From assembly GCF_963678635.1 (NCBI RefSeq), contig NC_087069.1:5563472-5627471 (forward strand): a DNA stretch of 64,000 nucleotides, written 5' to 3'. Of this stretch, positions 35,301 to 41,954 are shown one piece after another. A model generated the notes under the pieces. That model did no database searches and was not told the origin of the DNA. It worked only from the letters and a program-made list of their open reading frames with translations. Origin of the DNA: Symsagittifera roscoffensis. Taxonomy: Eukaryota > Xenacoelomorpha > Acoela > Convolutidae. The translations under genes and the position numbers were made by a program. The stretch's first letter is position 1. Each line of letters starts with the position of its first letter.

Positions 35301-38300
35301 GAAAGAGACCGAAAAGAACTGAGGGTTGATTAGTATGTTTTTATGCACGATACTGACCACCTCAAAAATAGCTTGTTTGGTATCAATTTTGAAAATATAG
35401 TGTTTTGATTCAATTCAGCCTTCAAAATTTTTTCGAAAATTTGTCTCATTGTCAGGGAAAAAATGTCAAAGATTTTACATTTTTCAGACTTTTACAAATG
35501 AAGAGAAGATAAGCTGGTCTCCCAACTTAAACCTCAATGATTCATAATAATAATTCAGCTGTTATAACTTCTCCTTTTGGCAGTTGTTTCTTTAATTCTT
35601 TAAAAAAACGAAGAAACAAAAACTAGAAAAATGTTTGTACATTTTTTAAAAGGTTTTGGTTAATTTTTTTTTCTTCAAAACTTCTTGATCATTTTTGAAA
35701 CGTGTTGTCTCAATACTTTTGGCTGGAACTTTCTGTGCCACTTTCACTGCAACCAGAAATCTGTGCTTGGTTAATAAAAGTATAGGTTTTTTTTGAATGT
35801 GGATATGGAAAAGGATTGTACTAATCAAATATAGAGCTATTGAATTTTAATCTTCGCTAAGTTGTCTTCAAAATAATCAAAATCCAATCTAGTTTTCTCA
35901 AGATCGAGAAAAATTGTTCGAATATAAGAAAATAAGAGACCAAGGTACCTTATAGTTTTGATTTTTTTTCCATGATTTCGATAAAATGGCAAATAACTAC
36001 GACCGAAATCAAATCATATTTGCTCGAATTGAAAGAAAAAGTTTAGACACCTTACTTTTTGAGTGACAGAACAGCCACTTGATGTCATTTGGGAGTTTCT
36101 TCTGTATTTTTTTGTGCAAAGACGTCGCGTTGACACTAAAGCAAGCTTTTTTATTATGTAAAAATAAGTTATAGGTATACTGAGAAAAAAACTAGCATAC
36201 AAATTCCATATTTTTTGTCAAGATGGTGTTATCGAAGTTTTGATGATTTTGTTGTGGCATAAATAGTCAAAACTAAACAATTTTTTTAAAATCAAATTGC
36301 TGGAATTGTCAAAAATTGTCAAATATGTGGAAAAAGCATGCCTAGCATTTTTTGATTGAGAGGAAAAATTTTAAATTTTTTCCAAAAATACACGGAATTT
36401 TTTTCCATTTCGCTAGATAGCTCTGTTCAGAAACTCTCAGAACGCCTATTTCTTTTGATTGCATCTTTATGTGTGCCTTGACCAATGCTCGAATAATATA
36501 AATCTCAAAATTTGAAGAACCTCATCTTTGAAACTTTTTTTTGCTAAAAATAAAAAAAATTGATACTTTTACCAAATCATATGTATTTCTGCCTCGTTTC
36601 GGTTCTGAGGCAGATCAGTTTCGGGTAGCTGGCTGATTGACAACATTTGAAGTGAAACAATTTGAGTGAAACAATTCAAAGACATATCAGGTTGTTTTAT
36701 GCATTATAATGCAGTGTCGTCCAACCTTTGGATACTATAGTTTTGAGGAAACCATGGTTTTTATCATTTGTGTTCGGTTACGAAAACAACCCAAAAAATT
36801 CAGAAAAATAAAATTTAAAAATGTTTGAGTTCATGAGCTAAATCTAGTCCTACAGATTCTATATTGAAAGGTCATTTTAGATCTTAACAAAATAGACCTT
36901 TAAACAATTTTCTGTACTTTTGGATTGGCATAAAAAGTGTATAATTAGAAAATTTCCATTTAGGAAAAATGTTTGATTCGCTCTTTTGGTCATCCTGGGT
37001 AGTTTCTTTTTCTATGAAACGCCCTCTTGCACTTTCTTGCCTAAAAGTTTTTCAACAACAAAAGTTTTCTTGACAACTCACTTATCTCAGTTTCGTAGCT
37101 TTGTTGAATCAAAAACAGCTTGGACAAAAGACAAAAGTGACGTTTTTTTTCAAAAATGGGGATCTAAGCGCAAAGTACAGTCATGCTATCACATTCTGTT
37201 TGTAGACGTATTTCAAATGTTCTTATTTATGTTCCAACCCCTGTAGGCATGTCACATGACGAACTATGGCGCAGTTCGGTTTTTTCGCACGATTTGAGAA
37301 ACTTCAAAAAAAGTCTGGAAGGTTGAAACAGTCGTGATATAATATTGGAGGTCTGTCATTCTTGGTTTAGAATAAAAAAGTCGTACTTTTGAGAAAACGG
37401 TGGTATGACATCGTACTTTTTAATGGACTTCATAATTAAGACTTTCACAGAAAAATTTTCTTGGATTTTTTAAAAAAAGACTTTTAGTAAATGAAAAAAT
37501 GTCCTTCTTATCTTTCCTGTTTTTTTTTTCACTGACGTATTAGCCTTAATCAATCTTACAGATTATTATGCAAATGATCCTTTTTTCACCGCTCGTGAAA
37601 AAACTCAGCTTTTGAAAATTGTAAAAGCAGCAAAAATAAAAGCGGGAAACGTGAAGACTGCACTTAGCTTTTTATGTGTTGATATGCGCTTTAGAGGAAA
37701 TATAGTTTGAATAATCTTTTCTTTTTCCCTACCTGTCTGTGAGTTCTGTGCGACGATGGAGGTGCAGACGGAGAACAGTTCGTAGAAGATGTTATACACC
37801 ACCACTCTGCCCAGTTTCACTCCAGACACTTCAGAGATGCCCTCGATCTCCTCCCTGCAACCAAAAAAAAAACAGACATTTTTTGTTTGTTATGCAACTC
37901 AAAACAGACAAAATTTTCAATTAATGAGCATCTCGTTTTTCGCACAAAAATCTGAGATTCAATTCCGCTGGCATCACTTTTAATAAAAAATCGAGAACAC
38001 GTTTTCAATTTGAAAAAAGAAACAATTAAAAGAAGACTTTTGGACCTAACAGAAGAAAGATTGAAAGAAAGAAAGAATTTGTTTCTCGCGAGTTAAAGCA
38101 AGTTAAACTGGTAATTTAACCTCTAGAGGACAGCAAACGGACCTGCCTGGTAGGGTGGTCTCAAAACGCTGCCCAAAGTTAGCATAAAAAAGTTTCATAA
38201 TCGTCAACGTTTATGACAATAAACCACATCACAAAAAAAAACAAAAAATAGGATTACAAAATTATCCTAATAATAGAACAACTTTTACAAATGGTTTCAG

Positions 38301-40133
38301 TGAAACAATCTCGAGTGAGTTAAATGACAGGGGAACAACTGCGGAAGGATATGTTTCAGCTAAGGCCAACAAGATTGCTTTAGATCAGGTTCAAGTTTTT
38401 TTTATTGGTCCGAAAAATCGCTAGTCGCAAGCACCTTTATCCGAGTTTTTAATAAATGTCTTAAACTTGTTCAGTTTTATACTGCTGCTGAGTCTAGCGG
38501 TGACTTGTTCCTACAGTATCCATAACACCGTAAGCTTGTTTTACATTTTGGCCTTATCTGGACAAACCGAAAAGTTAAGTTTTTGAACCTTTTTTTTTGA
38601 GTCATTACGAGGTCAAACTTTTTTGGGAAATGTGAGCCGATTTGTCCTTCTTTTTTGTTCTTTCATTTTCTTTGATCGTTCCGACAAAATTCGAACATGT
38701 TAAAAGACTTGTCTCTGGAATCTAGGATTATACAGACACAAAACTGTGCGCCTATCCAGAGCACAGTTTGGCCTCGTAATGGTTGTGAGCGCTTGTAAAA
38801 ATAAGAAAGTAAATTTTTTTTTCCAATTCCAAACCATTCAAACAAGTCATGGATCTCTTTAACGATTCCCCACCCCTTTGCAAAAAGGGGAGATTGGTTT
38901 CTAGGTAAGTAAGTTACATATGATTAATCGCTGAACTTTTTTTACGGGGGGGGGGGGGCAATTCATTATTAGGTACTCTAGAGATGGGGGAATAGTTTAA
39001 GAGATCCCAAATTCTTTGCTGATTGTTAAAAAAAGAGGAGACTTAACTTTATATCATGTGAAATTTTAAGAAACTTACCTTCGTTATTTGGAAAATCTTG
39101 AATTAATTCGGAACCAGTTGTTTTTCAAAGTTAGATATTCTCCTTTTCTCTTTTCAAAAAGATTTTCCCTTTTTCAATTGCGCCACTTTTCTAATTTTTT
39201 CAAACTTTTTTTATATTGAAAAATAAAATCTAAAATAAAAGCCAAGGATGATAGACGAAGTATGGCTAGTTGAACTGTGAGCTCCAGAATCAGAAAAAAA
39301 AGAGCTTTGTTTTTTTTTTCACTTTAGTTCCTTCGTATCTGTTTTCATGAATCAAGAAAATGAAAAGATGGTTCAAAATGAGTCTTACCTGTACTCCTTG
39401 GGGAATTTGAGCACTAAAGTGGGAAGTACATCATCTATGATCTTGAGAATGGTGCCGCTGGGGTCGACCAAGTTCAACAGATGCAGCAGTTGGTCAACCA
39501 GGTCATTGATTGGATCCTTGTAAGTTGTTATGATCTCTGTCCACCTGTGAAAGTTTTAATCAAATTTGTTGTAAAATGAATCAGTAGCATCCCTAGATGA
39601 ATATTCTACACATGCTGCAGAAAAAAAACTCAATTCTTAAAATGCACAGTCTTCCTAGAATCTTGTATGATTTTGCATTTCAAACGTATTAGGGGGTATT
39701 AGCCGTGACTTACTTTCTTGAACTTTCAGAAAACACAAAAACTAAATTATCGAAAAATATCTAAGTAAAATAAAAAATTTTTTCTTTTGTTAATATTCAA
39801 ACATATATTCATGAAATTGACAATATAACCACTTTTCCACGACAAATTCGACATTTCAGAGTCTCGAAAAGAAGTTGTTGAATAAGTTTGGAAAAAAAAA
39901 CATCTTTTTACAATGGATCAGCTGACAATTGCAAATACTCATATGATTTTATGACATCGTCACCTGGTACGTGGGGACGCATCCAGATCAATTTGGAACC
40001 AGGGCAGTTTGAACTGTTCAAGAGGGGGGTATGCTTCTGTCTCGCAGCCATATTGTGGGCTGGGGTCAGGAATAGATCCGACCCCTGTTGACAATATAAA
40101 TAACACTGCTAAAATGAGAAGACGGTATTTCAT
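17248..40133 (-). CDS. ASAH1: Acid ceramidase (N-acylsphingosine amidohydrolase), spliced gene
   Basis: This lysosomal Ntn-hydrolase cleaves ceramide to sphingosine and fatty acid. Seven coding exons were built by hand: 39964-40133, 39389-39544, 37733-37854, 34644-34845, 33928-34063, 33473-33668 and 17248-17371 (cut by the gap). All introns are GT-AG and the codon phases join cleanly to about 369 residues; the human enzyme has 395, so about 30 C-terminal residues are missing. Exon 1 encodes a signal peptide. The nucleophile Cys139 lies in ELFSVCTSIV, where the proenzyme cuts itself into alpha and beta chains. HARNLDFG and DNRRTP carry further conserved active-site residues. No stops or frameshifts. 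The related enzyme NAAA was considered, but FMGWD, SSFAGYVG and LSLNERF fit ASAH1 better. Intron 6 (16.1 kb) holds a 14.3-kb LTR element. Confidence 0.95.
17372..17836 (-). other. Acid ceramidase intron 6, left flank of the LTR insertion
   Basis: Intronic sequence with a purine-rich G-run stretch (about 17530-17575). The 4-bp target site GTAT (17833-17836) lies just before the LTR. No gene seen. Confidence 0.6.
17837..18246 (-). repeat. 3' LTR
   Basis: 410 bp, in element orientation TGGAACC...CTCA. The minus strand shows a CCAAT motif (18169-18173), a TATTTAATA box-like sequence (18175-18185), a 13-bp perfect hairpin (18104-18131) and an AATAAA (18037-18042), in that order, giving a plausible U3-R-U5 arrangement. 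Preceded by a weak purine tract (GGATGGG) at 18247-18253. Confidence 0.93.
18104..18131 (-). promoter_or_regulatory. Perfect 13-bp inverted repeat in the LTR
   Basis: GTGCTGAAATTAC and its exact reverse complement are separated by 2 bases; as RNA this gives a 12-bp stem with a 4-base loop. It lies about 50-70 bases after the TATA-like sequence and before the AATAAA, so it should lie near the 5' end of element transcripts. Confidence 0.75.
18247..19838 (-). other. 3' untranslated region of the LTR element
   Basis: 1.6 kb between ORF F and the 3' LTR. A fragmentary minus-strand frame (about 18300-18720) with two TGA stops reads as protein-like but was not recognised; the plus-strand frame at 18299-18775 is probably its shadow. 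The region also holds the palindrome pair at 18927-18983. Confidence 0.5.
18927..18983 (-). promoter_or_regulatory. Two adjacent palindromes between direct repeats
   Basis: GGTGGGTTAGGCC occurs at 18927-18939 and 18971-18983. Between them are two neighbouring perfect 10-bp palindromes, GAGCATGCTC (18947-18956) and AGGACGTCCT (18957-18966). The compact symmetric design in the element's 3' region suggests an RNA structure or protein-binding site, such as an export or packaging element. The function is inferred only from layout. Confidence 0.5.
19839..21647 (-). CDS. ORF F: 602-aa unknown protein downstream of env
   Basis: An intact frame whose ATG (21645-21647) overlaps the env stop as ATGA, an arrangement that allows termination-reinitiation. 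Residues 1 to about 230 are rich in Pro, Ser, Thr and Asn and look disordered. From about 240 to the end the protein is globular, with many aromatic and His residues and no clear membrane segment. The stop is at 19839. I do not recognise the family; nothing suggests RT, integrase or protease. The intact length in an element with a broken env argues that it is or recently was under selection, or that it tolerates no out-of-frame change during mobilisation. Confidence 0.75.
   Translation of the reverse strand: MSRQLGSLHRSNSHPTNLNTPITIFPLFAFPPPDFPTNNITSGMNSDTNSHISHLYSISQLNNPDIETPDEFADSEPSPSNNFQTNPSVFSKLPFQPIPPNNPLPSISTPSYASQITPTYSSLHSDRSSNSPDTPQISQELDNFITLQQQPFHLDTSTINQISSTIESSNPPTPTPSSAYTASLAPSSTSTESSISTNRAYRTFKRKFPNHPFPTKPGTTREYINHPNHTNTKEFLAITLPSFPQYTLNTPNDTNNTRSFVDEHVLMPTLQWTSYYHFTNPLCLPLSNTHIDIERNQNMLYRLTTPLTHRQFTYIGYKKSLKTYTAPRANEYTLEYYYHNIIRANQDQFLDDDRFANPQITEKFFIKTPYVFTLNIFDRKFDHIISEALTDTQAYESFKERFQLFSLTFHFLAPHERNLHCSHDIMLRTKQTHTYTYYRFIQNHFDLHTPSRQPHHRFQFINSKYTSPFFLNFTYCIKDTNLHGILRNYDPITQMYIFCPIKKTFNAEESRPFLIPHEFVQPIEIPILEFIHNTKYNHKLYNLIQNTPYEFAVGTEELKTIKALQLLWPLLQTKNIIRILAKLLTNSDIIHDIFPHGFFPDD
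21644..24227 (-). pseudogene. env: Env-like fusion glycoprotein, frame-broken
   Basis: Starts at ATG 24227 with a hydrophobic signal peptide (LIFLQLFFLV) followed shortly by a Tyr-Asp-Cys motif. The middle has conserved Cys positions, a WFPEDTC segment, a Cys-Glu-Leu-Glu-Arg helix, a CYKR..I segment and an FVDTLSRRTYFW segment. A membrane anchor with flanking hydrophobic stretch lies around 21960-22180, followed by a cytoplasmic tail. The series of motifs resembles chuvirus-type class III glycoproteins, known to have been captured by some LTR elements. Breaks seen: frame change at about 23598 (TAATG overlap), stops at 23371-23373 and 23152-23154, frame change near 22935. The last 295 codons (21644-22531) are intact. 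Chuvirus-type assignment is inference. Confidence 0.7.
24215..25390 (-). CDS. ORF E: 391-codon open frame without any ATG
   Basis: Read codon by codon, the frame is open from just after a TAG (25391-25393) to the TAA at 24215-24217 and contains no Met codon. The first 240 residues are Pro/Ser/Thr/Gln/Asn-rich; the last 130 (from about LRLDWNTFTAPPP) look folded. It overlaps ORF D upstream by 35 bases in another frame and overlaps the env start by 13 bases. Expression therefore needs frameshifting, splicing or a non-AUG start; a +1 shift from ORF D at an AAATTTTTTC tract is the simplest geometry. Absence of stops over 1.17 kb of AT-rich DNA supports real coding. No family recognised. Confidence 0.65.
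   Translation of the reverse strand, partial: KNTTININFFTKRIDQKPSKIANQQSHSQSSPTSSQDNPTPPSITQNPQTSTRISFQDNPYTFEERHARLSEPLEPVQRQAPLSEPTYNLYPTLPQELSRIRNPSQNQNTVEINRQIIHPRRNRNFQTPRVHFEIPQSPSQNTPENPIGILPETPTLLSQRSTSSLPSDYLSSTPTSEQTRENPFNPTNQTSRLPYWTTHSFTQGEPNLINDPIDISTDTTTSSSLPETLSLPSTPSISQISPTPFNFNFPNNLDARYREQSSTNIPLRLDWNTFTAPPPLFGQHPESNRLHNWALNRLQYRQDIHEDIRDHNIQILQQNSLQLKFEITFKLNNITQHPYPLNPPNITAQSLPPPFITTEVIYKYDRYTKKTIGYITFNNPYSGLSYTCIF
25356..25544 (-). CDS. ORF D: 62-aa membrane protein
   Basis: ATG at 25542-25544 overlaps the stop of ORF C (ATGA). The product has two hydrophobic stretches (about residues 10-28 and 35-52) with a Lys-Cys-Ile-Lys-Lys turn between, like a small hairpin membrane protein or viroporin. 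It ends KHKFFH, where ORF E overlaps in the +1 frame. No family assignment. Confidence 0.5.
   Translation of the reverse strand: MIRTVFSRTDIFLLFVIFITFLSSLILTICKCIKKAIITFALATILLILFLEEYYNKHKFFH
25541..25771 (-). CDS. ORF C: 76-aa membrane protein
   Basis: Starts at ATG 25771. Very hydrophobic from about residue 8 to 55 (Ile/Leu/Phe-rich), with a charged C-terminus. Its stop is shared with the ATG of ORF D (ATGA). Function unknown; the pair lies exactly where pol would end and env-region genes begin. Confidence 0.45.
   Translation of the reverse strand: MLFSRPVNIILNILINFLTIFKLLIIFLFDTFESFVIILIIFCNIFKLFYSIFELYLQLSKAFDYIHRYDSQNLSK
25772..26126 (-). other. Spacer between protease and ORF C, site where pol would be expected
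   Basis: 355 bases without a frame. It contains a direct repeat of actttaggctaattt at 25971-25985 and 26002-26016 (31-base spacing). This is the place where reverse transcriptase, RNase H and integrase would normally be encoded. Confidence 0.6.
26127..27749 (-). CDS. pro: Zinc knuckle and retroviral-type aspartic protease (pro frame)
   Basis: In the -1 frame relative to Gag. The first recognisable element is a CCHC zinc knuckle (CNYCRRYGHSISEC, C-x2-C-x4-H-x4-C) at 27708-27749. An Asn/Arg/Ser/Tyr-rich, strongly basic low-complexity region follows (about 27030-27600), resembling a nucleic-acid-binding tail. A retropepsin domain then has DSGAESN (catalytic Asp, about 26590-26610), a flap-like AAAQGSTL stretch and a HNIIGIPFISKY segment. 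The frame ends at 26127, shortly after the protease; no RT follows. Codons from the first Met (27635) are open to the stop. Confidence 0.8.
   Translation of the reverse strand, partial: CNYCRRYGHSISECRQKQQDNQNKPQKYKEPNKSFYQYMKKDQNLPNKNVYRNNSSGKPLPNNTNYTRNQSPYNSSYRGRSPERRNTQNSSQNHYNRPNSQNNYSRSNSNTTQFVSRSNSQSRNRYYPNNQSRNSSYNRNRNYSNNRNRSYSNNRNQNYPNNRSRNNSYNRSNYHRSNNIYQNRSRNNSQNRHSSYNNRYRNYSQSPHRNNSHYNNSNNRHRSSTPKHQRHINQVQSNPETTSDPPGIDDTVNDELQLNQINCGSSDSESETENTTSINMITVENDYEPIIYEQPFSSHIYENKLELLRNYYIEPIHSTQTTQETNEINTTNKSDEKDKTKCLNTNHIYQNLQKEQPKEKNWKIPFLLESPRNKEFQPPDLEIDFLIDSGAESNIINIPTWNEIKTLHPKLTPLETSSKLAAAQGSTLVNYGKTQLFLLPTRTIEQNKILNKPFKQIFHITDIKHNIIGIPFISKYIPTINILNSKILIKDKYTKTKDTSLTFFQRLNKQPPFFSKFYPIYNQQRKHLKPLSKNKQTTPT
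27632..28831 (-). CDS. gag: Gag capsid protein, with in-frame TAA at codon 41
   Basis: The ATG at 28829-28831 lies 10 bases after the stop of ORF B. Codons 1-40 are hydrophilic. Codon 41 is TAA (28709-28711), then the same frame is open to 27632. A Gln/Asn/Pro-rich linker leads to a typical retrotransposon Gag core: KPLMVFTGTDPEYSVENYL, the W..RRTALIQTTLDGAAQKWF segment, and WKRFTQKFSKMF. The frame passes the A7 slip site and ends 39 codons later. The stop is either a readthrough/reinitiation point or a mutation; nothing structured is obvious beside it. Confidence 0.8.
27752..27758 (-). promoter_or_regulatory. Candidate -1 ribosomal frameshift site (A AAA AAA)
   Basis: In the Gag frame the codons read TCA AAA AAA GGT. 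The A7 run forms the heptamer A AAA AAA in the right phase, and slipping back one base continues as AGG TGT AAT TAT TGC, the first codons of the zinc knuckle. The position between Gag and nucleocapsid/protease is standard for retroelements. Confidence 0.65.
28841..30130 (-). CDS. ORF B: 429-aa unknown protein upstream of gag
   Basis: Intact from ATG 30130 to 28841, just before Gag. The N-terminus is acidic (SPDDDDIFP), residues about 20-270 look globular and helical with Trp/Tyr-rich patches (AWFIIDYF, WDPEWYHYAF), and the last 150 residues are Thr/Asn/Gln-rich with a basic tail. The start overlaps the end of ORF A by 26 bases in another frame. An ORF between the 5' LTR and gag is unusual. 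No family recognised. Confidence 0.7.
   Translation of the reverse strand: MSQTHTPSEDSPDDDDIFPVLVDATNDRGQHIFCKNLLLNLFEPGISPCKTEFPDVKIKRQIIDHYLKNICNLTQHYGIYTIEFTSPNPNHRKYVIQTDDLDLEFSKVFSEYIKSIQYHNSQRANSILFTNEVFAIIYSYISILENEIPIPNVSPTETSKHIRVRHEITLFSTFLHIIKENFTKDEVSQHTKDDLQKILAWFIIDYFTHNIDLISQARKNFRPQNSNDDTAITEQSDYIWDPEWYHYAFINFPQSISSQAISTISYTRDYVRVVPLTIDATPLNYNTFLPDTRNNSLNSTVIHNENLNGTRNLTQQYIQTPSHFINEEIVQTTTTTQQSISPIRPNLTTPRNTNTSLAQVTLQSTVKPSVAPKYSQMDYQKYRPMTIPSKTRRTFTRNNFAEHNYNYTHSSKTNYPPRKNNNNQIRSRY
30105..30572 (-). CDS. ORF A: 155-aa basic protein
   Basis: ATG at 30570-30572. Two Lys/Arg-rich clusters (TLKRKIITKQRQITRKRFSKNR and SKRGKRRIKKQYKHK, the first shortened here to its core) flank an acidic Ser-rich middle (SESEASNLDEF, FSDSETTSNSS). 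Such composition fits a nuclear or RNA-binding regulatory protein. It ends inside the start of ORF B. There is no homology I can name; a Tat/Rev-like role would be speculation. Confidence 0.6.
   Translation of the reverse strand: MSFKNLGNKQTIVLHNCEIDNKKYDLVITPHTQTVGYIRTKRQTLKRKIITKQRQITRKRFSKNRNAFSESEASNLDEFYKLKESIDKNCPIHDQLYFSDSETTSNSSKRGKRRIKKQYKHKPVHLYNWNQPIRHIDIYLLTVIKRKNEPNTHSK
30573..31441 (-). other. Leader of the LTR element with threefold repeated motif
   Basis: No long frame. Three copies of a motif of type AGGGTTGGAGA....ATCGAT (plus-strand reading) lie at about 30677-30705, 30792-30817 and 31013-31034, with 'cctgggtct'-like words before them. Leaders of retroelements often hold packaging signals; that is only a possibility here. 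Confidence 0.5.
31442..31675 (-). CDS. Short leader ORF, 77 aa
   Basis: First ATG-started frame after the primer-binding site, about 75 bases inside the 5' LTR. The product is basic in its middle (RRPRTRDDIRQNR) with no domain recognised. It may be a small protein, a first coding exon spliced to a downstream ORF, or a chance frame. Confidence 0.35.
   Translation of the reverse strand: MLYDDNLIEMSLRLNRSEPIFRTITELPGIARRPRTRDDIRQNRNLPNSYMIVRQKPTQTFIFRILLAMNLDFHLQT
31751..31761 (-). other. Primer-binding site
   Basis: Minus strand TGGTGCGACCA, starting 2 bases after the 5' LTR, complementary to a tRNA 3' end ...TGGTCGCACCA. Position and TGG start are standard for LTR elements. Which tRNA is used cannot be decided here. 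Confidence 0.75.
31764..32176 (-). repeat. 5' LTR
   Basis: 413 bp, identical to 17837-18246 except for three extra A's in an A-run (near 32127). It carries the same hairpin at 32031-32058. The GTAT target duplication follows at 32177-32180. Confidence 0.93.
32177..33472 (-). other. Acid ceramidase intron 6, right flank
   Basis: Intronic sequence with no gene, containing Helentron-like repeat copy C at 32753-33180. Confidence 0.6.
32753..33180 (+). repeat. Helentron-like repeat, copy C (diverged)
   Basis: Starts CTGTTCCAACCTTCGTAACGAAAG and ends GATACGAGCAGTCTTGT. Both terminal hairpins are eroded and several internal stretches are deleted compared with the copies at 13721 and 52025. Confidence 0.5.
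33473..33668 (-). CDS. ASAH1: Acid ceramidase exon 6
   Basis: Acceptor TTATAG|G and donor CTCG|GTGGGT; 196 bases. It encodes TRAILAPCYYIVSGVG, EGWIITR and LLETNYDHWKKPF. The split Gly/Asp codon pairs exactly with the exon at 17371, 16.1 kb away. Confidence 0.93.
33928..34063 (-). CDS. ASAH1: Acid ceramidase exon 5
   Basis: Acceptor CTGCAG|C and donor CAACAG|GTCCGA; 136 bases ending in phase 0. It encodes LSLNERF and the segment to YTYQQ. A downstream donor (AAC|GTAACG at 33909) is possible, but it would add six residues not expected for the family. Confidence 0.88.
34644..34845 (-). CDS. ASAH1: Acid ceramidase exon 4
   Basis: Acceptor ATCCAG|G and donor TTCAG|GTACAA; 202 bases. It encodes HFHARNLDFGLFMGWD, with the conserved Arg and Asp of the active site, and SSFAGYVGTLNGVK. 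Confidence 0.93.
34846..37732 (-). other. Acid ceramidase intron 3
   Basis: 2.9-kb AT-rich intron between exons 3 and 4. Short frames on both strands read as random; no repeat or gene was recognised. Confidence 0.6.
37733..37854 (-). CDS. ASAH1: Acid ceramidase exon 3, catalytic cysteine
   Basis: Acceptor TTGCAG|G and donor GACAG|GTAGGG; 122 bases. It encodes EEIEGISEVSG, then FYELFSVCTSIV with the catalytic Cys139 that becomes the N-terminus of the beta chain after autocleavage. Confidence 0.93.
37855..39388 (-). other. Acid ceramidase intron 2 with a G13 run
   Basis: 1.5-kb intron without other features except an uninterrupted run of 13 G at 38946-38958 on the plus strand, a likely length-variable site. 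Confidence 0.6.
39389..39544 (-). CDS. ASAH1: Acid ceramidase exon 2
   Basis: Acceptor CACAG|G and donor CAG|GTAAGA. 156 bases, phase kept at 2. It encodes the helical part of the alpha chain (RWTEIITTY ... ILKIIDDVLP). Confidence 0.9.
39964..40133 (-). CDS. ASAH1: Acid ceramidase exon 1
   Basis: Starts at ATG 40133 and ends at a CCAG|GTGACG donor, phase 2. It encodes a hydrophobic signal peptide (about residues 1-18, LLILAVLFIL core) and the luminal N-terminus with a conserved Cys and an AYPP segment, then WFQIDLD. Confidence 0.9.
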
Positions 40134-41940
40134 CTCTATTACTTCGAAAGTTATAAGTTATAACTCAGAACTTGTTTTGTCGTTGCATTGGTCAGTTGAA
40201 CTGAGATAAAATTTGTACAATCATGAACAGTAAGATAAATGGTATAATTTGAACTTGTTCTGTAAGTTTTGTTATTGTTTGACAAATAAGGCGTAGTACG
40301 GCACAATGACAATCTTAGCTATCTTATTCTAGTTTTGAAATGAAGGTAAGACACATTTTCAAACTTCTTTCTCTAGTTTTGCCATCATCTGACTACACAA
40401 AGTGCGCATCAGGGCAAAACCCCGAAATATCCCAATGGCTAACCGACTTTTGGAGAAAAAACAAAAGCTTCAAAAAAGCTTTGTTAAAATTTTTGGAAAA
40501 AATTTGCGCCGAATACCGCAGTTTTCAAAAACTAAGCTTCAATTTATTTATAATGTTTATTATCCGTCTACGCTTCGCGGTGCACTTTTTTTTTCGTAGT
40601 CGAAACGGCAATTCATTGACGAAACCTCTAACTTTTAATTTTTTTTAAAATTCCTTTTTATGAATGAAATTTAGAAAAAAAAATCCTTTTTTTGTTTACA
40701 GCACCAAGGCAAGAGTGTCTTTCGGACTGAACAAACAAATCATATCAACAATCTTCTCTAAGCTTGAGTGACATATGCCGAAAACAATTGGACAACCGAT
40801 TATCTCATTTTTTTGAACTATAAACATGCACATATTGGCAGTTTGAACAGGCGCTAATGCTAGGTCAGCTTACAAAAAAATATCAATAGGAAAAAGCTTT
40901 TTTGGTGGTGATTTTTCTTAAGCAGAAGTAATTGCTCTTGAAACAGAACTATAAACTGAATCAATATTGGCAACTCAAAATCATTATTTAAAAAAGCATT
41001 ATTTTGTCTCTTGATCGGTTAAAAAGGACAGAGGAAATGAGCCAGACCAAACAATTTTAAAATTAAAAAACCTTGTGTTAAATGCGAAAACTGTTTCGGA
41101 AAAAACTGAGCTTAAACTTGAAACAAGTTTCAGCGTTGCCAAAATTAAGCAAATTCTACCTTATCAGAGATGCCAATCTACCAATCAAAAAAATCTGATC
41201 TGAAACTGCGATAGATGTAGTTCCAGAACAAAAAAGAAAAACTTTTCCATAGACGGGTCCGCGTTTTCTGTATTACTTGCAGAAACTTGTTTAATTACAG
41301 TGCTTTTTTTTCTAGTTACTTTTAATTAGAATATGTTTGTAGCAAAAAAATTAGTCTTTCGACAATTTTACTTTGACATATTTGTTTCGACAAATAAAAG
41401 ATGGATGGAACTTTGATATCGTGTGTCTTTCAGTTTTAGTTTTCCACGCAAAATCAGGTACCCAAAAAAAGAACAAATTCAATAGTTGTTGATATTCAAT
41501 TTTCATTGACGCCAAATTTAAAACCCTTTCTATTTGAAGTGTTCGGCAAAAAAAATAAAAAAATCTCAGTGTGTGAAAAAATGGCAGATTTTTTCTTTTT
41601 TTAACCAAATTGTGAGCTTTTAAAGGGAATTATTTTAAAAATCATAATTGATACAAAAACAGTGATAAATTTCACATAAGCATTCAAAAAAAACTGTGAA
41701 GCTCCATGTTGCGTTTTTTGAGTAGGAAAAAAACATGGAAAAAATAACAAACGTTGTTTTCAAACCTTACTTTTTGTTTTGTTTTCAGTTTTCGAAAGAA
41801 ACAATATTCAACTGTATTTGATTAACTAAGTTAATAAACTTGAACTGAGCTTGAACTCAGTGTTCAAGTTGAATAAGAGAAACTGAGCTTGAACTGACAG
41901 AAGAGGTATGCAATTCGACTGCGCATTTTTGTCGATTTTT
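40134..41940. other. AT-rich sequence upstream of acid ceramidase, no gene seen
   Basis: This should contain the acid ceramidase promoter and 5' UTR (minus strand, rising coordinates from 40134). No clear TATA or CpG-rich promoter is visible. The remaining frames look random. Confidence 0.45.
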
Positions 41941-41954
41941 TGCTTTCCCCGGTT

